A stretch of DNA of 64,000 bases from NCBI GenBank assembly GCA_018818125.1, contig JAHISQ010000120.1:68658-132657 (forward strand), written 5' to 3'. The position numbers and the translations under genes were made by a program. Source of the stretch: Candidatus Rifleibacteriota bacterium (GTDB lineage Bacteria; Muiribacteriota; Ozemobacteria; Ozemobacterales; Ozemobacteraceae). The notes under the pieces were generated by a model. It worked only from the letters and a program-made list of their open reading frames with translations, was not told the origin of the DNA and ran no database searches. Positions 25,443-34,822 of the stretch are shown piece by piece; positions within the stretch are counted from its first letter, which is position 1; each line of letters opens with the position of its first letter.

Positions 25443-28214
25443 ATGAAATTCAGCATATCGAATTTAAGATATAGAGTGATTTTACTATGCTTCTGGCTGG
25501 CAATAAGCCCGGCAGTTTTTAACATTCACCAGGCCTGCGCCGATGACAGAGTGACCAGAGAGCTTACCGAAGAGGTGCTTCCCGCACTGAACATCGAAGA
25601 TGACTCTTCTGAGCTCAACTCAAATGATGTTGCCATTTTCCCGGCTGAATATTTGAAAGATCAGCTGAAAATTCTTGGAAGATCAAAAGAAGAGATTGTT
25701 GCGAGATTTCTTGTATTTCTTCCGACCGAACTGGGTGGAGTTTACGCAGGCCTCGACGCTAAAGGTGGCGGTCTTGAAATTCTCACCCTCTACCTTGCCT
25801 TAAACCTGACCTTCAATATTGCTGGCGGTAGTACCGACATTCTTGCTGATATTGCTGCCGTCGACAGATTTAAGTCTGACACTGTCGGTCGTTACCAGTA
25901 TTATAAGGGCCTGGCAGACACTTCTGCCAATTTTGCTTTTGCCGGCTGGCTCTATCGCAGAAGCGAACTATCGCAAAGGCTGGGGGCCTCTTCCAAAAGC
26001 TTCCTGCATATGTGGGATGAGGCCGGAGGCCTGATGCAGGTAATAGAAAAATACCGGCGGGTCAAGGCTTTCAATATAACCGATGATTCGTGTGATCTGG
26101 TGGTAGAAGGTTTTAAAGCAGCTGGTGATTCGCCAGTTTTTAAAGTTTTGAAGGGTGTCGGCGACATTATCGGATTTGTCGATGTAGCTTTTTCGGCCTT
26201 CAATTTCGCTACTGAACAGGAATGGGGTTATCTTTTCAGAGACGGACAGATGACCTATAAGCAGGTAAAAGTGTCTGTAGATCTTGCTACGGGAATCCTT
26301 GGACTGTGCTGCTTTTCGCTGGCACCCTGGGCTGTTGTTACTCTGCTGCTTGTCTCACTTGTTTTTGTCGGCGCCGATATCTATTCTGAAGGCCTTCGCA
26401 ACTGGGTCGTTAATTTCATCGACTGCCACAAGATTCTTGCCGAGAATGATCCGACATTTGTATCTCTGATCGGAGAAGTAGACAGCAAATGGTCGGGCAG
26501 TTTTTCGCAAAAAGTTTATTCAGTTCTTGCCCGTCAGAAAAGCCAGTATCCACCAGAGGTTTATCCCTCAGATACAGTAAAACAGATAGAGGGTCTGCAG
26601 GCCGCAATAGTTGACAGATACAGAGTCTGCCGGCATTACAACAGTCAGTCAATCAACGATGTCGATTTAAGGAAGAATCTGCATGTATTTGCCGAAAAGT
26701 GGAAAACCAAAGCTGAGGCACAGTCTGACACGTGGTGGTGGCCGCAGTTCAATCCTTTCACCACCAGGCATGAAGATGCCGAGTCGCAGTATTTCAGTTC
26801 ATGGCACTATGGCAGCGAAAGAGTCGGCAATGATGCTTCCAGATGGAGTTATTTCAATTACGACTTCTTTCTGATCAAGCTTTTTCAGCAGACGCTCAAT
26901 AATTTTGAATCGAGCGCGCAAAATACTGATCTGATCTATAATTCGCCAGTCATACAGATGGTGCAGAATCGCATTCAAATCGCTCCGTTCCACTATTTCC
27001 CCATGCTCTTAAATCTGATGGGCTTTATGAATGCCGGGGATAAATGTGACACTCTTGAGAAGTTCATTTATCTCTGCAATTATTCCTATAAGCTGGATTT
27101 GATCGCTACCGCCATCAAAGAAAGCTGTTACTTTGCAAAGTATCTTAAGGCAATCAGTGAGCAGTTTGAAGATCTGAGCAATGGCATGGAAAAGATGCGT
27201 GACAGCTGTTTTGGCCTGAAAACAGAAAGAGCTGATTACATAAAAGGCTCGGCGAGTCTCAAAGAGATTGTTTATGCCTACATTGACGAACCTGAGAAGG
27301 AGCTCACCCCGGAAAAACTCGCTGAATACAAGAGCCGGTTGAATCTTGTAAAGCCTGATTCTGAGAGCATGACATACAGGGAACTGGTAAAGAAGAATAA
27401 AACCAGAATCAATGCAGTATTGAAACTATTGCCCCTGAAAGCCCTGGCCGTCTCGGCAAAAATTGTGCTGTTAAACGTGCTGACAAAGCAGCATTTTGTG
27501 CGCCGTGCCTTTTTGACTTCATGTGTGTCAAGATTTACCAAGATTGAACAGGAAATTGCCAAACCAGACCCATGTGCCATTGAAGCAATTGCCGGACTGG
27601 GCACGCCACAAGAAAATTTTCCGCCCGGAAAAGCCTACCTCGAAGCCAATGTTACCGTTAATTCTCAGGACGAAACCGGTTTAAGCCACGAACTTAATTT
27701 CGATTTTACCGCGGGTGGCTATTTTTGGAATGCCGGATCAAATCTGCTGTTCGTATTTAAAGATAATTTGGAACAGATTCGTGATTCTCATAGAAGAATC
27801 AACGAGTCGCTAGAATGGATGGAACTGCTGATTCAAAGAGGTGGATATTACTCAAATACTGATATTTCTCTCGAAAAAATCAATCAGCATTGCGGCAAAA
27901 TTCTTAAGAACATGTATGAACTGACGAAAAAAATCGAAGAATCAACCACTGAAGACCTACATATAACTTTTGTCAGCAGCAACAAAAACATATATCTGAC
28001 TGCTGCCAAGTCGGCTTACTCTGATTTTGATGTCAGCGACTCGGTTCCAAGAATTTTTGCCATACCTGATCTGGTTTTTTCGCTTGGCCGGCCAGGCCCG
28101 ATGGACGAAGTAAAAGACACCGGTGTTCCTGACTTTGATGAAATCATGATGTCAGAGCCAAGACCTATAGAAGAAATTATTACGCTCCCTGGTATGACGA
28201 TCACCGCAGATTGA
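25443..28214 (+). CDS. Large exported protein of unknown function
   Basis: A 923-residue protein with an N-terminal export helix (about residues 10-30, YRVILLCFWLAISPAVF). About residues 275-300 form a second hydrophobic segment (GILGLCCFSLAPWAVVTLLL), so it may be anchored. The rest is mixed alpha/beta with many Trp, Tyr and Phe and several Cys. No family recognised. It is last in the STAS-TPR run and ends two bases before a convergent pseudopilin operon. Confidence 0.55.
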   Translation: MKFSISNLRYRVILLCFWLAISPAVFNIHQACADDRVTRELTEEVLPALNIEDDSSELNSNDVAIFPAEYLKDQLKILGRSKEEIVARFLVFLPTELGGVYAGLDAKGGGLEILTLYLALNLTFNIAGGSTDILADIAAVDRFKSDTVGRYQYYKGLADTSANFAFAGWLYRRSELSQRLGASSKSFLHMWDEAGGLMQVIEKYRRVKAFNITDDSCDLVVEGFKAAGDSPVFKVLKGVGDIIGFVDVAFSAFNFATEQEWGYLFRDGQMTYKQVKVSVDLATGILGLCCFSLAPWAVVTLLLVSLVFVGADIYSEGLRNWVVNFIDCHKILAENDPTFVSLIGEVDSKWSGSFSQKVYSVLARQKSQYPPEVYPSDTVKQIEGLQAAIVDRYRVCRHYNSQSINDVDLRKNLHVFAEKWKTKAEAQSDTWWWPQFNPFTTRHEDAESQYFSSWHYGSERVGNDASRWSYFNYDFFLIKLFQQTLNNFESSAQNTDLIYNSPVIQMVQNRIQIAPFHYFPMLLNLMGFMNAGDKCDTLEKFIYLCNYSYKLDLIATAIKESCYFAKYLKAISEQFEDLSNGMEKMRDSCFGLKTERADYIKGSASLKEIVYAYIDEPEKELTPEKLAEYKSRLNLVKPDSESMTYRELVKKNKTRINAVLKLLPLKALAVSAKIVLLNVLTKQHFVRRAFLTSCVSRFTKIEQEIAKPDPCAIEAIAGLGTPQENFPPGKAYLEANVTVNSQDETGLSHELNFDFTAGGYFWNAGSNLLFVFKDNLEQIRDSHRRINESLEWMELLIQRGGYYSNTDISLEKINQHCGKILKNMYELTKKIEESTTEDLHITFVSSNKNIYLTAAKSAYSDFDVSDSVPRIFAIPDLVFSLGRPGPMDEVKDTGVPDFDEIMMSEPRPIEEIITLPGMTITAD

Positions 28215-28215
28215 A

Positions 28216-28770
28216 TCAGGGCGCTGCCAGCCAGGGTCGATAAGGTTCTGCGCATCTGCTGGTAAAGTGAGCGACTGCTGTCAGGCTTCTGGCGGCAGTT
28301 TCTATATTTGATTCGACTTTTATTTTCAGCGCCATATCGAGGCGTTGAAACTGCCCTTCTTCTATTTTGGCAGAAAATATGCAGTCTTCGATGTTGCCGG
28401 CACCAATTTCGTTGATTTCAGAAGTGCTTCCTGAGAGCTGTTTGCGCAAAATCGACTTTTTGGCGGCAACAAACTCGTATTCAATTCTTACTACCTCGTC
28501 ATCGCTGTACATCTGAAAACTGAACAGGTTAGGGTTGCCTTCTGTACTTAATTCAACTTTTTTCAGACACCTGACATCCTCGCGCAGATGGTGTTCAACC
28601 GAGTCGAGTAGAGTCTGCAGTTCCAGCATTTTAAAACCTTTTTCGATCTGATAACTTGAACTGCGAAAGACTCTTGAAAAGCTCGCGTAAATAAGCATTA
28701 CGATGAAGAATGCCACCATGATTTCTACCAGCGTAAATGCTTTGTTTTCTTTATCAGATGCGATTTTCAT
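28216..28770 (-). CDS. Prepilin-like protein (GspJ/PilW type)
   Basis: A 184-residue prepilin-like protein: leader MKIASDKENKA, then FTLVEIMVAFFIVMLIYASF with E5. The periplasmic part (LQTLLDSVEHHLREDVRCL, with IEYEFVA later) follows the GspJ pattern. It overlaps the GspI-like gene before it by 17 bases and is the last gene of the 33.6-28.2 kb operon. Confidence 0.8.
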   Translation of the reverse strand: MKIASDKENKAFTLVEIMVAFFIVMLIYASFSRVFRSSSYQIEKGFKMLELQTLLDSVEHHLREDVRCLKKVELSTEGNPNLFSFQMYSDDEVVRIEYEFVAAKKSILRKQLSGSTSEINEIGAGNIEDCIFSAKIEEGQFQRLDMALKIKVESNIETAARSLTAVAHFTSRCAEPYRPWLAAP

Positions 28771-29212
28771 ACTTGATCGTTTTGAACGAAAAATCTCTCC
28801 TTTCTGCTGAATTTGGCACCGGCCAGCTCACCAGAACTTCGATGATGAACATCAGTTCCTGCTCTTCTACGCTGGCAGCGTCTTTGACTATTACCCGGCA
28901 AGTCATCTGATCGTAGTCTTTTTGATCAAAATCAATTCTACTGATGAGACTTTTGATTTCTTCGTCGTCGATAACGTTTATTTCTGAGCCAAGTTCGAGG
29001 CATTTTTTGCGACAATCTTCATAGGGAAGCAGCATAAGCCTGTCCAGGATTGATCTGGTCACCAAGGCCGCCAGCTGGTGTTTTCCCATTGAATAAACGG
29101 TTCTGCTGGTTGAACCTATTGAGCTCAATAAGGGAAGAACTGCAATGGCAATGACCGTGATTGTTATCGTCAGTTCGATCATAGACATGCCCCGGCGTTT
29201 ACCTGACGACAT
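28754..29212 (-). CDS. Prepilin-like protein (GspI/PilV type)
   Basis: A 152-residue prepilin-like protein. ATG 29212 gives the leader MSSGKRRG and MSMIELTITITVIAIAVLPLL, with E5 present; a start 9 codons earlier is possible but would lengthen the leader. LAALVTRSILDRLMLLP is typical of GspI/PilV. It overlaps both neighbours, so the pseudopilin genes are translated as one block. Confidence 0.8.
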   Translation of the reverse strand: MSSGKRRGMSMIELTITITVIAIAVLPLLSSIGSTSRTVYSMGKHQLAALVTRSILDRLMLLPYEDCRKKCLELGSEINVIDDEEIKSLISRIDFDQKDYDQMTCRVIVKDAASVEEQELMFIIEVLVSWPVPNSAERRDFSFKTIKYENRI

Positions 29213-31376
29213 ATTTATACCCCTCAAGACTGTCGGCAATCACAACGGCCATGGGTGGCTCTCCAGTTGCCATTTCGGGCGGAAAGCAAAACAGTGGTAA
29301 TTCATCTCTGAATTTTTTGGTAAGTTGTTCCAGATTAGCTGTTGAAACCGCAATCGCGCCAGCCAGAATAACTTTGCCTGGCTCAGAATAGGTAAGCATG
29401 GTTTCAGGGGCTTCCATCTGCCTGAGCGAAATCAGGTGAACACCTATTTGAACGTGATTGGTCAGGGTAATTTGCTCACCTGTCAGGCTGATGAAGGTTA
29501 AAATGCTGTCAGCCTCGATATTTTTAAGATAGTCGCGAAATCCACTGGTCAACATAAGCTGTACCGGTGGCACCGCCGGCGGCTCGAAGCCGCGCAAAAT
29601 GCTGCCCAGGCTTATTTTGCCGTTGACCAGAACTATGCCGCCCCGAATTTCTGTGGTTACCGGTAAATCCTCAAGAGTCAGATTGCCGTCAATTGCCACC
29701 ACGCCATCGACCAGAAACTTCCCTTTATCAATTCCGGCCGCCAGCTTGAATTCTTCCTGATTTCGATAAACCCGGGTAATGCGGCCAATAACACTGCTTT
29801 CAACCTTGTTTAAATCACTTTTCAGCTGACTGTTGTGGAGATCATAGATCCATTGCCCGGCAAACTTGTCGAGCGGCTCGCTGAGCTTTATTCCATCAGT
29901 GCCCTCAAAGTCAGCGAATGTGTAAATTTTAGGGTTATTGTCTTTATCGAGATTGGCCGGAATATTCTGATGGTCAAAGTCTTTGCCGTCTGGTTCTCCG
30001 GACATGGTTCTCGACATGTAGTTTTTGTATGAGCCCGATTCGATTTCGAATGGATATTTTTCTCCGAAGGATGAGGCACCGTCTGGCGGAGTGTAGCTGG
30101 GACTAGTTGTATAAAGCAGCTTTGTGTAGAGATGGGCGCTCGGAAAATCAAACATTCCCAGCACAAAGAAGCGATTGAATACCCTGCCAAAAATATTGCG
30201 AACATTTCTCGGATAAGGAACCTTTGCGCTGACTGCACCGGCCTCAAAGCTCGGCCCGAGTAGTTTCAGGCTGCTGCTTAAGCCAAGAGATTCATGGTTA
30301 AGCTTGTATCTGCCGAACGAAGAATCTTGTTCAAGCACATATTTTAAATCTTTGTTCCATGGACCATTCTGATCTTCAAGCTCTTTGCAGAAGCCCACCA
30401 ACCTGAGGTTTGCCCTGGTGTTTCTGGTCTTTAGCGGAATAGATAGCGTCTTGTTTTGCAGTGAGCCTGCAGTTGTGTTGACGGTCATGTTAACAATCTG
30501 CTTATCACTGATGTCTATGGGCTTGAAGCTCTCTGGAGTGACCTGCCAGAGATCACTGAGATCGCCCTCGCCTGGCTGCACCTCTCCAGCGAGGTTAAGA
30601 ATGATGTTTTGATCGGATTTTCCGAGATATACGTAACCTTCTTTTTCGTTATCTGTATTTATCTGATCATGTGGTTTTATCGACATTCCCAAGCACAATG
30701 GCAGGCGCTGATCTGAGCTGCTGCCGGATGTTGTTTCATCATTTGCTCCTTTTCTGATGGGAACAATGTTGATTTTGTCAGAAAGGCCGTAGTGTTCACG
30801 CTGTTCGAGATGAATCTGGTCAGCAAAAAATGTGAACTGACGCAAAACCGGAGTCAGTGTGAATACCGTTTTAAATGGAACTTTAACATCAATGCTATAA
30901 CTGCGATTCAGGAAACTAACTTCGCAGCTGATCTTCATCAATCCCTTTTTTTCTGGCTGTTTGTGAGCCGGAAACTTGATAATTGGCGGGTATTTTAGAG
31001 GTTCGATTTTTTCAAAAACCAGTTCCTGACTTACTAAATCTATCTGTAATTCAGCTAAAAGGCTGGTAAGTGTTTTGCCTGGAACATAGTAAAAGTCAGG
31101 CTTTTGCCCGTCGGTAGCGTTTATAAAACTATTCAGCAGAGGTTTGTCTTTATCTTTTATTCTAACTCTCAACTGAGAGACAATGTCGCCATAACAGGCT
31201 TCGAGCGCGAATAAGGCGGTCTGTTTCTGGTCGGCTAGAGAGACCAGTCGTGAACGCCCTGAGCTGTGTCGACTCATGCCAAACAGCAGCAAAACAAGCA
31301 AAGACAGAAGCCCAATGGCGAGAAGAAAGACGCTCCCGCGCTTATTCTGTATCAAACCGGCCTTCGGTTGCTTCAC
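29199..31376 (-). CDS. Large PilX-like protein of the second pseudopilin operon
   Basis: A 725-residue protein with an N-terminus (NKRGSVFLLAIGLLSLLVLL, from about residue 11) of the PilX/GspK kind, without E5. Known PilX proteins are around 200 residues and GspK about 300; this one is much longer. The body is beta-rich, with repeated strand pairs (for example VDGVVAIDGNLTLEDLPVTT and RGGIVLVNGKISLGS) that could form a short beta-helix. It overlaps the HEAT-protein gene by 4 bases at its start and GspI at its end. A passenger-like or tip-adhesin role is inferred from size and position. Confidence 0.6.
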   Translation of the reverse strand: MKQPKAGLIQNKRGSVFLLAIGLLSLLVLLLFGMSRHSSGRSRLVSLADQKQTALFALEACYGDIVSQLRVRIKDKDKPLLNSFINATDGQKPDFYYVPGKTLTSLLAELQIDLVSQELVFEKIEPLKYPPIIKFPAHKQPEKKGLMKISCEVSFLNRSYSIDVKVPFKTVFTLTPVLRQFTFFADQIHLEQREHYGLSDKINIVPIRKGANDETTSGSSSDQRLPLCLGMSIKPHDQINTDNEKEGYVYLGKSDQNIILNLAGEVQPGEGDLSDLWQVTPESFKPIDISDKQIVNMTVNTTAGSLQNKTLSIPLKTRNTRANLRLVGFCKELEDQNGPWNKDLKYVLEQDSSFGRYKLNHESLGLSSSLKLLGPSFEAGAVSAKVPYPRNVRNIFGRVFNRFFVLGMFDFPSAHLYTKLLYTTSPSYTPPDGASSFGEKYPFEIESGSYKNYMSRTMSGEPDGKDFDHQNIPANLDKDNNPKIYTFADFEGTDGIKLSEPLDKFAGQWIYDLHNSQLKSDLNKVESSVIGRITRVYRNQEEFKLAAGIDKGKFLVDGVVAIDGNLTLEDLPVTTEIRGGIVLVNGKISLGSILRGFEPPAVPPVQLMLTSGFRDYLKNIEADSILTFISLTGEQITLTNHVQIGVHLISLRQMEAPETMLTYSEPGKVILAGAIAVSTANLEQLTKKFRDELPLFCFPPEMATGEPPMAVVIADSLEGYKYVVR

Positions 31377-33649
31377 GGCTTTATTAACTCAATCAATTCT
31401 GCCCTGGTTGTGCCGTCTTGCTGCTTATGCTGTTTTACACGCACCTTAAGCAGTTTTCCATGCTGGACATCGGGGAGTGTTAATAAAACTTCGCGATTGC
31501 TGCCATCGGCTTTTATGCTTATACCATGGCTCATCACTTTTTCGATATTTCCTGAAAGGTATGATTCGCCAGCTTTTAGACTGGTTTTGGTGCTCTTTGG
31601 GGGGGGCGGCAAAAATGGTGAAAGAACAACCAACCAGATAACCCAGGCGATAAAACCGGTGCCCACAAAAGCGGCGAGCGTGAACCTTAGCAAATCATCG
31701 TCTTTCTGAATCGCCGGTGTCGCAGCATTCTTTTTTATTCTCAGCTTCTGAATATTTTCGAGTGAATAAGCCGGCGCCTTGGCTTCTTTGGTTCTTTCGC
31801 TTTCGAGGCGCTCTGAAAAATTCTGAACAAGGCTGATAATTGTCTGTGAACTGTCATCTGACTTCTGCTGATAGGCTTCTGCCAGCCTTGAAAAAATGTT
31901 TTCGACGGTAGATTTTCTCTGGTCCTTTTCTGAGCGGCTGATGCGAAAAACCCTGTAAAGCATTTCGAGATCTATGTTCGAAGCAAATATTGCTTCAATT
32001 TTTCTCAGATTTGAGTCATCGTCTTCCAGTTGCAGGCAGTTGAAAAGAACGTTTTGCACCGAGGGAAAATCGAACTGAGCCAGGTGAAAAAGCGCACTTG
32101 ATCGGGCGGTTACACTTTGCGTTAGCATTTTTTCAAGCAGTCTTACGGCCTGATCTTTGTCATACAGGGCATAGACCTTAATTGCCGCAGATTGAACATC
32201 GGTAGAAGTGTGATTGAGCAGTCCGGGAAGCTGCGGAAAAAGTGTGTCGGTGTCGAGGTGCATCATACATTCGATTGCGGCGGCAGCGACCACGTCATCG
32301 GTATCTTTGAGGGCTCTGGCGCCAATTTTTTTGACAAGCGCCGCAGCCTTAAATTGCAGGGATTTACCGAGTACCAGAATTTTTTCTTCAGAGCTCATTT
32401 TGTTCCAGATTTCAATGATCTGAGCAGAGTAATCAAGAAATTTTTCGTTTACCGATTTCCAGATCAGAATTCTCTGTTTGCTGTCGAGACTCGATAAGTC
32501 GAGTAGCTCCATTCTGGGAGCCTCTATACATGATAATTCTACATCAGTGATTCCTAGAACTACCAGTGCTTCTTTTGCTGAAGAAAAGCCTTTGTAAGCT
32601 AATTCCTCAAGCTTGTTAACTATTGCCTGTTTTCTGGTGGCATTTGAGGCATCCCATGAAAGGCGGCATTGAGCTATAAGTTCGTTCGCTTTTTTGTTGC
32701 GATATGCTCGTTTTAACTGTTCAAGCAGTTCATCTACCGGCTTTTTCAGCAGGCGGCTCTGAGCATTTAAAACGCCGCGCAAAATCTCGCTGAAGATTTC
32801 TTTTTTGCTTCCGAGTGTTCCTTCCATTATCTCGATCAGATGAAGTGGCGGATTAAAATCCGGGTTAACCTGAAAGAGATAGCCCGCCTTTTTAAGCAGT
32901 TCCGGGCTGGTCTCAACAGCCATAAACCTGAGAAGCAGGGATTCAATTTTATCAAAAGGGAAAAAATAAGCATGAAACATCGCCGCATCTTTTTCGTCTT
33001 TATCTGAAGAAAACAACATTGCTTCAAAGTGCTTGAGGGCTTCCTGCTGATCTAGCCTGTAAAGGATTCTTACTGCCTTTGATCTGATTCCATAGTTGGA
33101 GTTGGTGAGCAGAGGAACCAGCAAAGGTTCGATTTTATGTGGAGCCAGCCTTTCGAGAACTTCGATGGCCGCCGAGAGAACCTGAGGGTCACTGTGGTGG
33201 CAGAGATTTTCAACCTGGTCTATGAATTCAGAAATGCGATGTTTGCGTATAAATTTTAAAACAAACGGAAGAATTAGAACCGAATACTCTGACCAGTTGT
33301 TTTCTTTGAGAGCCACCAGAGAAAGGGGCAGTTGGTCCGGTTCGAGACTCTCAAGCATTAAAACAAATCTCAAGGAATCGCTCTCGGGCTGCTTTGCCAA
33401 TGCATCGAATTCTTTCAAAATCAGATTTTTGTCGACCTGTTTTCCTTTGTCTCTGCTTACCCGCTCAAGTATGAGCTGCATGTAAAGTTTGATCGCAGGG
33501 TCGCATTCGGTCTGCGTCAATATTGAAAATGCATTGATCAGTTCTTCGTTCCAGGCAATATTTTCAATTCTTGAAACAACAGAAAATCTTACCGATGGAT
33601 CGTGCGACCTAAGGTCGGAGAAAAGTGAAAGAGCTAATTCCTGGCTCAT
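31373..33649 (-). CDS. HEAT-repeat protein with a C-terminal membrane anchor
   Basis: A 758-residue protein. Residues 1-640 are a run of helical HEAT-like repeats (for example LLTNSNYGIRSKAVRILYRL, DDVVAAAAIECMMHLDTDTL). There is no signal peptide, so this part faces the cytoplasm. A single hydrophobic helix near residue 660 (FVGTGFIAWVIWLVVLSPF) precedes a small beta domain (SYLSGNIEKVMSHG..VLLTLPDVQHG), probably periplasmic. It is the first gene of the pseudopilin operon and could couple cytoplasmic assembly parts to the envelope, but this is inference. Confidence 0.7.
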   Translation of the reverse strand: MSQELALSLFSDLRSHDPSVRFSVVSRIENIAWNEELINAFSILTQTECDPAIKLYMQLILERVSRDKGKQVDKNLILKEFDALAKQPESDSLRFVLMLESLEPDQLPLSLVALKENNWSEYSVLILPFVLKFIRKHRISEFIDQVENLCHHSDPQVLSAAIEVLERLAPHKIEPLLVPLLTNSNYGIRSKAVRILYRLDQQEALKHFEAMLFSSDKDEKDAAMFHAYFFPFDKIESLLLRFMAVETSPELLKKAGYLFQVNPDFNPPLHLIEIMEGTLGSKKEIFSEILRGVLNAQSRLLKKPVDELLEQLKRAYRNKKANELIAQCRLSWDASNATRKQAIVNKLEELAYKGFSSAKEALVVLGITDVELSCIEAPRMELLDLSSLDSKQRILIWKSVNEKFLDYSAQIIEIWNKMSSEEKILVLGKSLQFKAAALVKKIGARALKDTDDVVAAAAIECMMHLDTDTLFPQLPGLLNHTSTDVQSAAIKVYALYDKDQAVRLLEKMLTQSVTARSSALFHLAQFDFPSVQNVLFNCLQLEDDDSNLRKIEAIFASNIDLEMLYRVFRISRSEKDQRKSTVENIFSRLAEAYQQKSDDSSQTIISLVQNFSERLESERTKEAKAPAYSLENIQKLRIKKNAATPAIQKDDDLLRFTLAAFVGTGFIAWVIWLVVLSPFLPPPPKSTKTSLKAGESYLSGNIEKVMSHGISIKADGSNREVLLTLPDVQHGKLLKVRVKQHKQQDGTTRAELIELIKP

Positions 33650-33762
33650 AAAAATCCTGTAATTCTGTAAAACTGAATCATTGCCAGTTTAGCAGATTGC
33701 CAAATTCTCAGCAAAACAAAAAACCGATCAGAATGTGATCATATATTTATGTCAGCAAATGC

Positions 33763-34245
33763 TTAGGCATCGATCAGAGCGCGCTTGAGCTCGTGCAGGA
33801 ACTCATTCTCTGCGGCGCTTATTTTGGGACCGGTGCCTAAAAACCCGTCGCCGGCTGCGTTAGCTGCCTCAAAGGCGAGTTCATAGACAAAAGCGCGCAT
33901 GGCTCGGGCTTCTTCTGGGGTGGATTTGTCGGCCAGAAGCTGATTGACCTTTGCCACTGGTGGCCCGAGATTGGAAAAATCATCGAAGCCGTTGCTCAGT
34001 GAATCCTGCTTCGATTTACAGGCAACCAACAGTTCGTTTATCACTTCTCTTAGCAGTTCAAGGTTTCCGTATTTTTCACGGGCGCTGGCAAGATACTTCT
34101 GTACCGAAAAAAGCTCTCTCATAAAGCCGACTATATCGCCAAGCGAGTGAACATCGCGGGTGCTGTATTTGTAGCTTACTCCGATGCAGGCAAAATGCAT
34201 CAGACTATTCCATTCTTTCGGGTCGAAATCAGATTTTTTTGTCAT
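33763..34245 (-). CDS. Small helical protein, paralogue of the next gene, TerB-like in outline
   Basis: A 160-residue protein, all helix by composition. The C-terminal half (MRAFVYELAFEAANAAGDGF, then ISAAENEFLHELKRAL) aligns with its neighbour (MRTFIYRYAYKLASMAGKEF, then VSAGDAEVLLVIRDVL). The A-G-D-G, S-A-A-E and E-x-x-x-L spacing recalls TerB-type proteins of tellurite-resistance and stress systems, but I would not assert it. Six bases separate the two genes, so they form a pair. Confidence 0.5.
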   Translation of the reverse strand: MTKKSDFDPKEWNSLMHFACIGVSYKYSTRDVHSLGDIVGFMRELFSVQKYLASAREKYGNLELLREVINELLVACKSKQDSLSNGFDDFSNLGPPVAKVNQLLADKSTPEEARAMRAFVYELAFEAANAAGDGFLGTGPKISAAENEFLHELKRALIDA

Positions 34246-34250
34246 ACTGC

Positions 34251-34712
34251 CTACTCCTGAATATGCAGTACATCTCTAATTACCAGCAGCACTTCAGCGT
34301 CTCCAGCAGAAACATTTCGACCAATATTGGCAAATTCTTTGCCTGCCATGCTCGCCAGTTTGTAGGCATAACGATATATAAAGGTGCGCATCCCTTTTTG
34401 CTTTGGTGCCTCTACTTTTTGTAGAAGCAGCTCACTGAATTCCTCGAGTTTTTGTTTGAGTGCTTTCTCTCCCTCAGCCATTTTGATATAACTTTCGTTG
34501 TCTACCGCTTTTATGACAAAATCTTTTAGCGCACTGACAGAGGGTCTCAAAGAGTCCTGGTTGATGTATGATTCGGCGGCAGAGGTTATCGAAATAGCAG
34601 CCATGCGGAGCTTGCGCTCGTTATCGGGTTTTGGCAAGAGCACCAGTTTTAAAGCAATTATGCTCAACAGATCAGTTATCAGCTGATTTTCTTTTATACT
34701 GAAGGCCGGCAT
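34251..34712 (-). CDS. Small helical protein, first of a paralogous pair
   Basis: A 153-residue protein with conserved C-terminal half shared with the next gene. The N-terminal half (ITDLLSIIALKLVLLPKP) is hydrophobic but not a clear membrane helix. No family recognised with certainty. Divergent from the cyclase gene, with 110 bases between. Confidence 0.5.
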   Translation of the reverse strand: MPAFSIKENQLITDLLSIIALKLVLLPKPDNERKLRMAAISITSAAESYINQDSLRPSVSALKDFVIKAVDNESYIKMAEGEKALKQKLEEFSELLLQKVEAPKQKGMRTFIYRYAYKLASMAGKEFANIGRNVSAGDAEVLLVIRDVLHIQE

Positions 34713-34787
34713 GTGTGTTCACCCTCTGTTCAAGATTAATCTCGCAAATTCAGGATAATTCAATTTACTTCGCCCTGCTAGTGAAAG

Positions 34788-34816
34788 TTTAAAAATCTGG
34801 TCATTTCAGTTATAAT
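34788..34816 (+). promoter_or_regulatory. Promoter abutting the cyclase gene (leaderless layout)
   Basis: TTTAAA (34788-34793), a 17-base spacer and a perfect TATAAT (34811-34816). ATG 34823 follows after 6 nt, so transcription would start at or next to the start codon. There is no ribosome binding site before that ATG. Confidence 0.55.
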
Positions 34817-34822
34817 CTCGCT

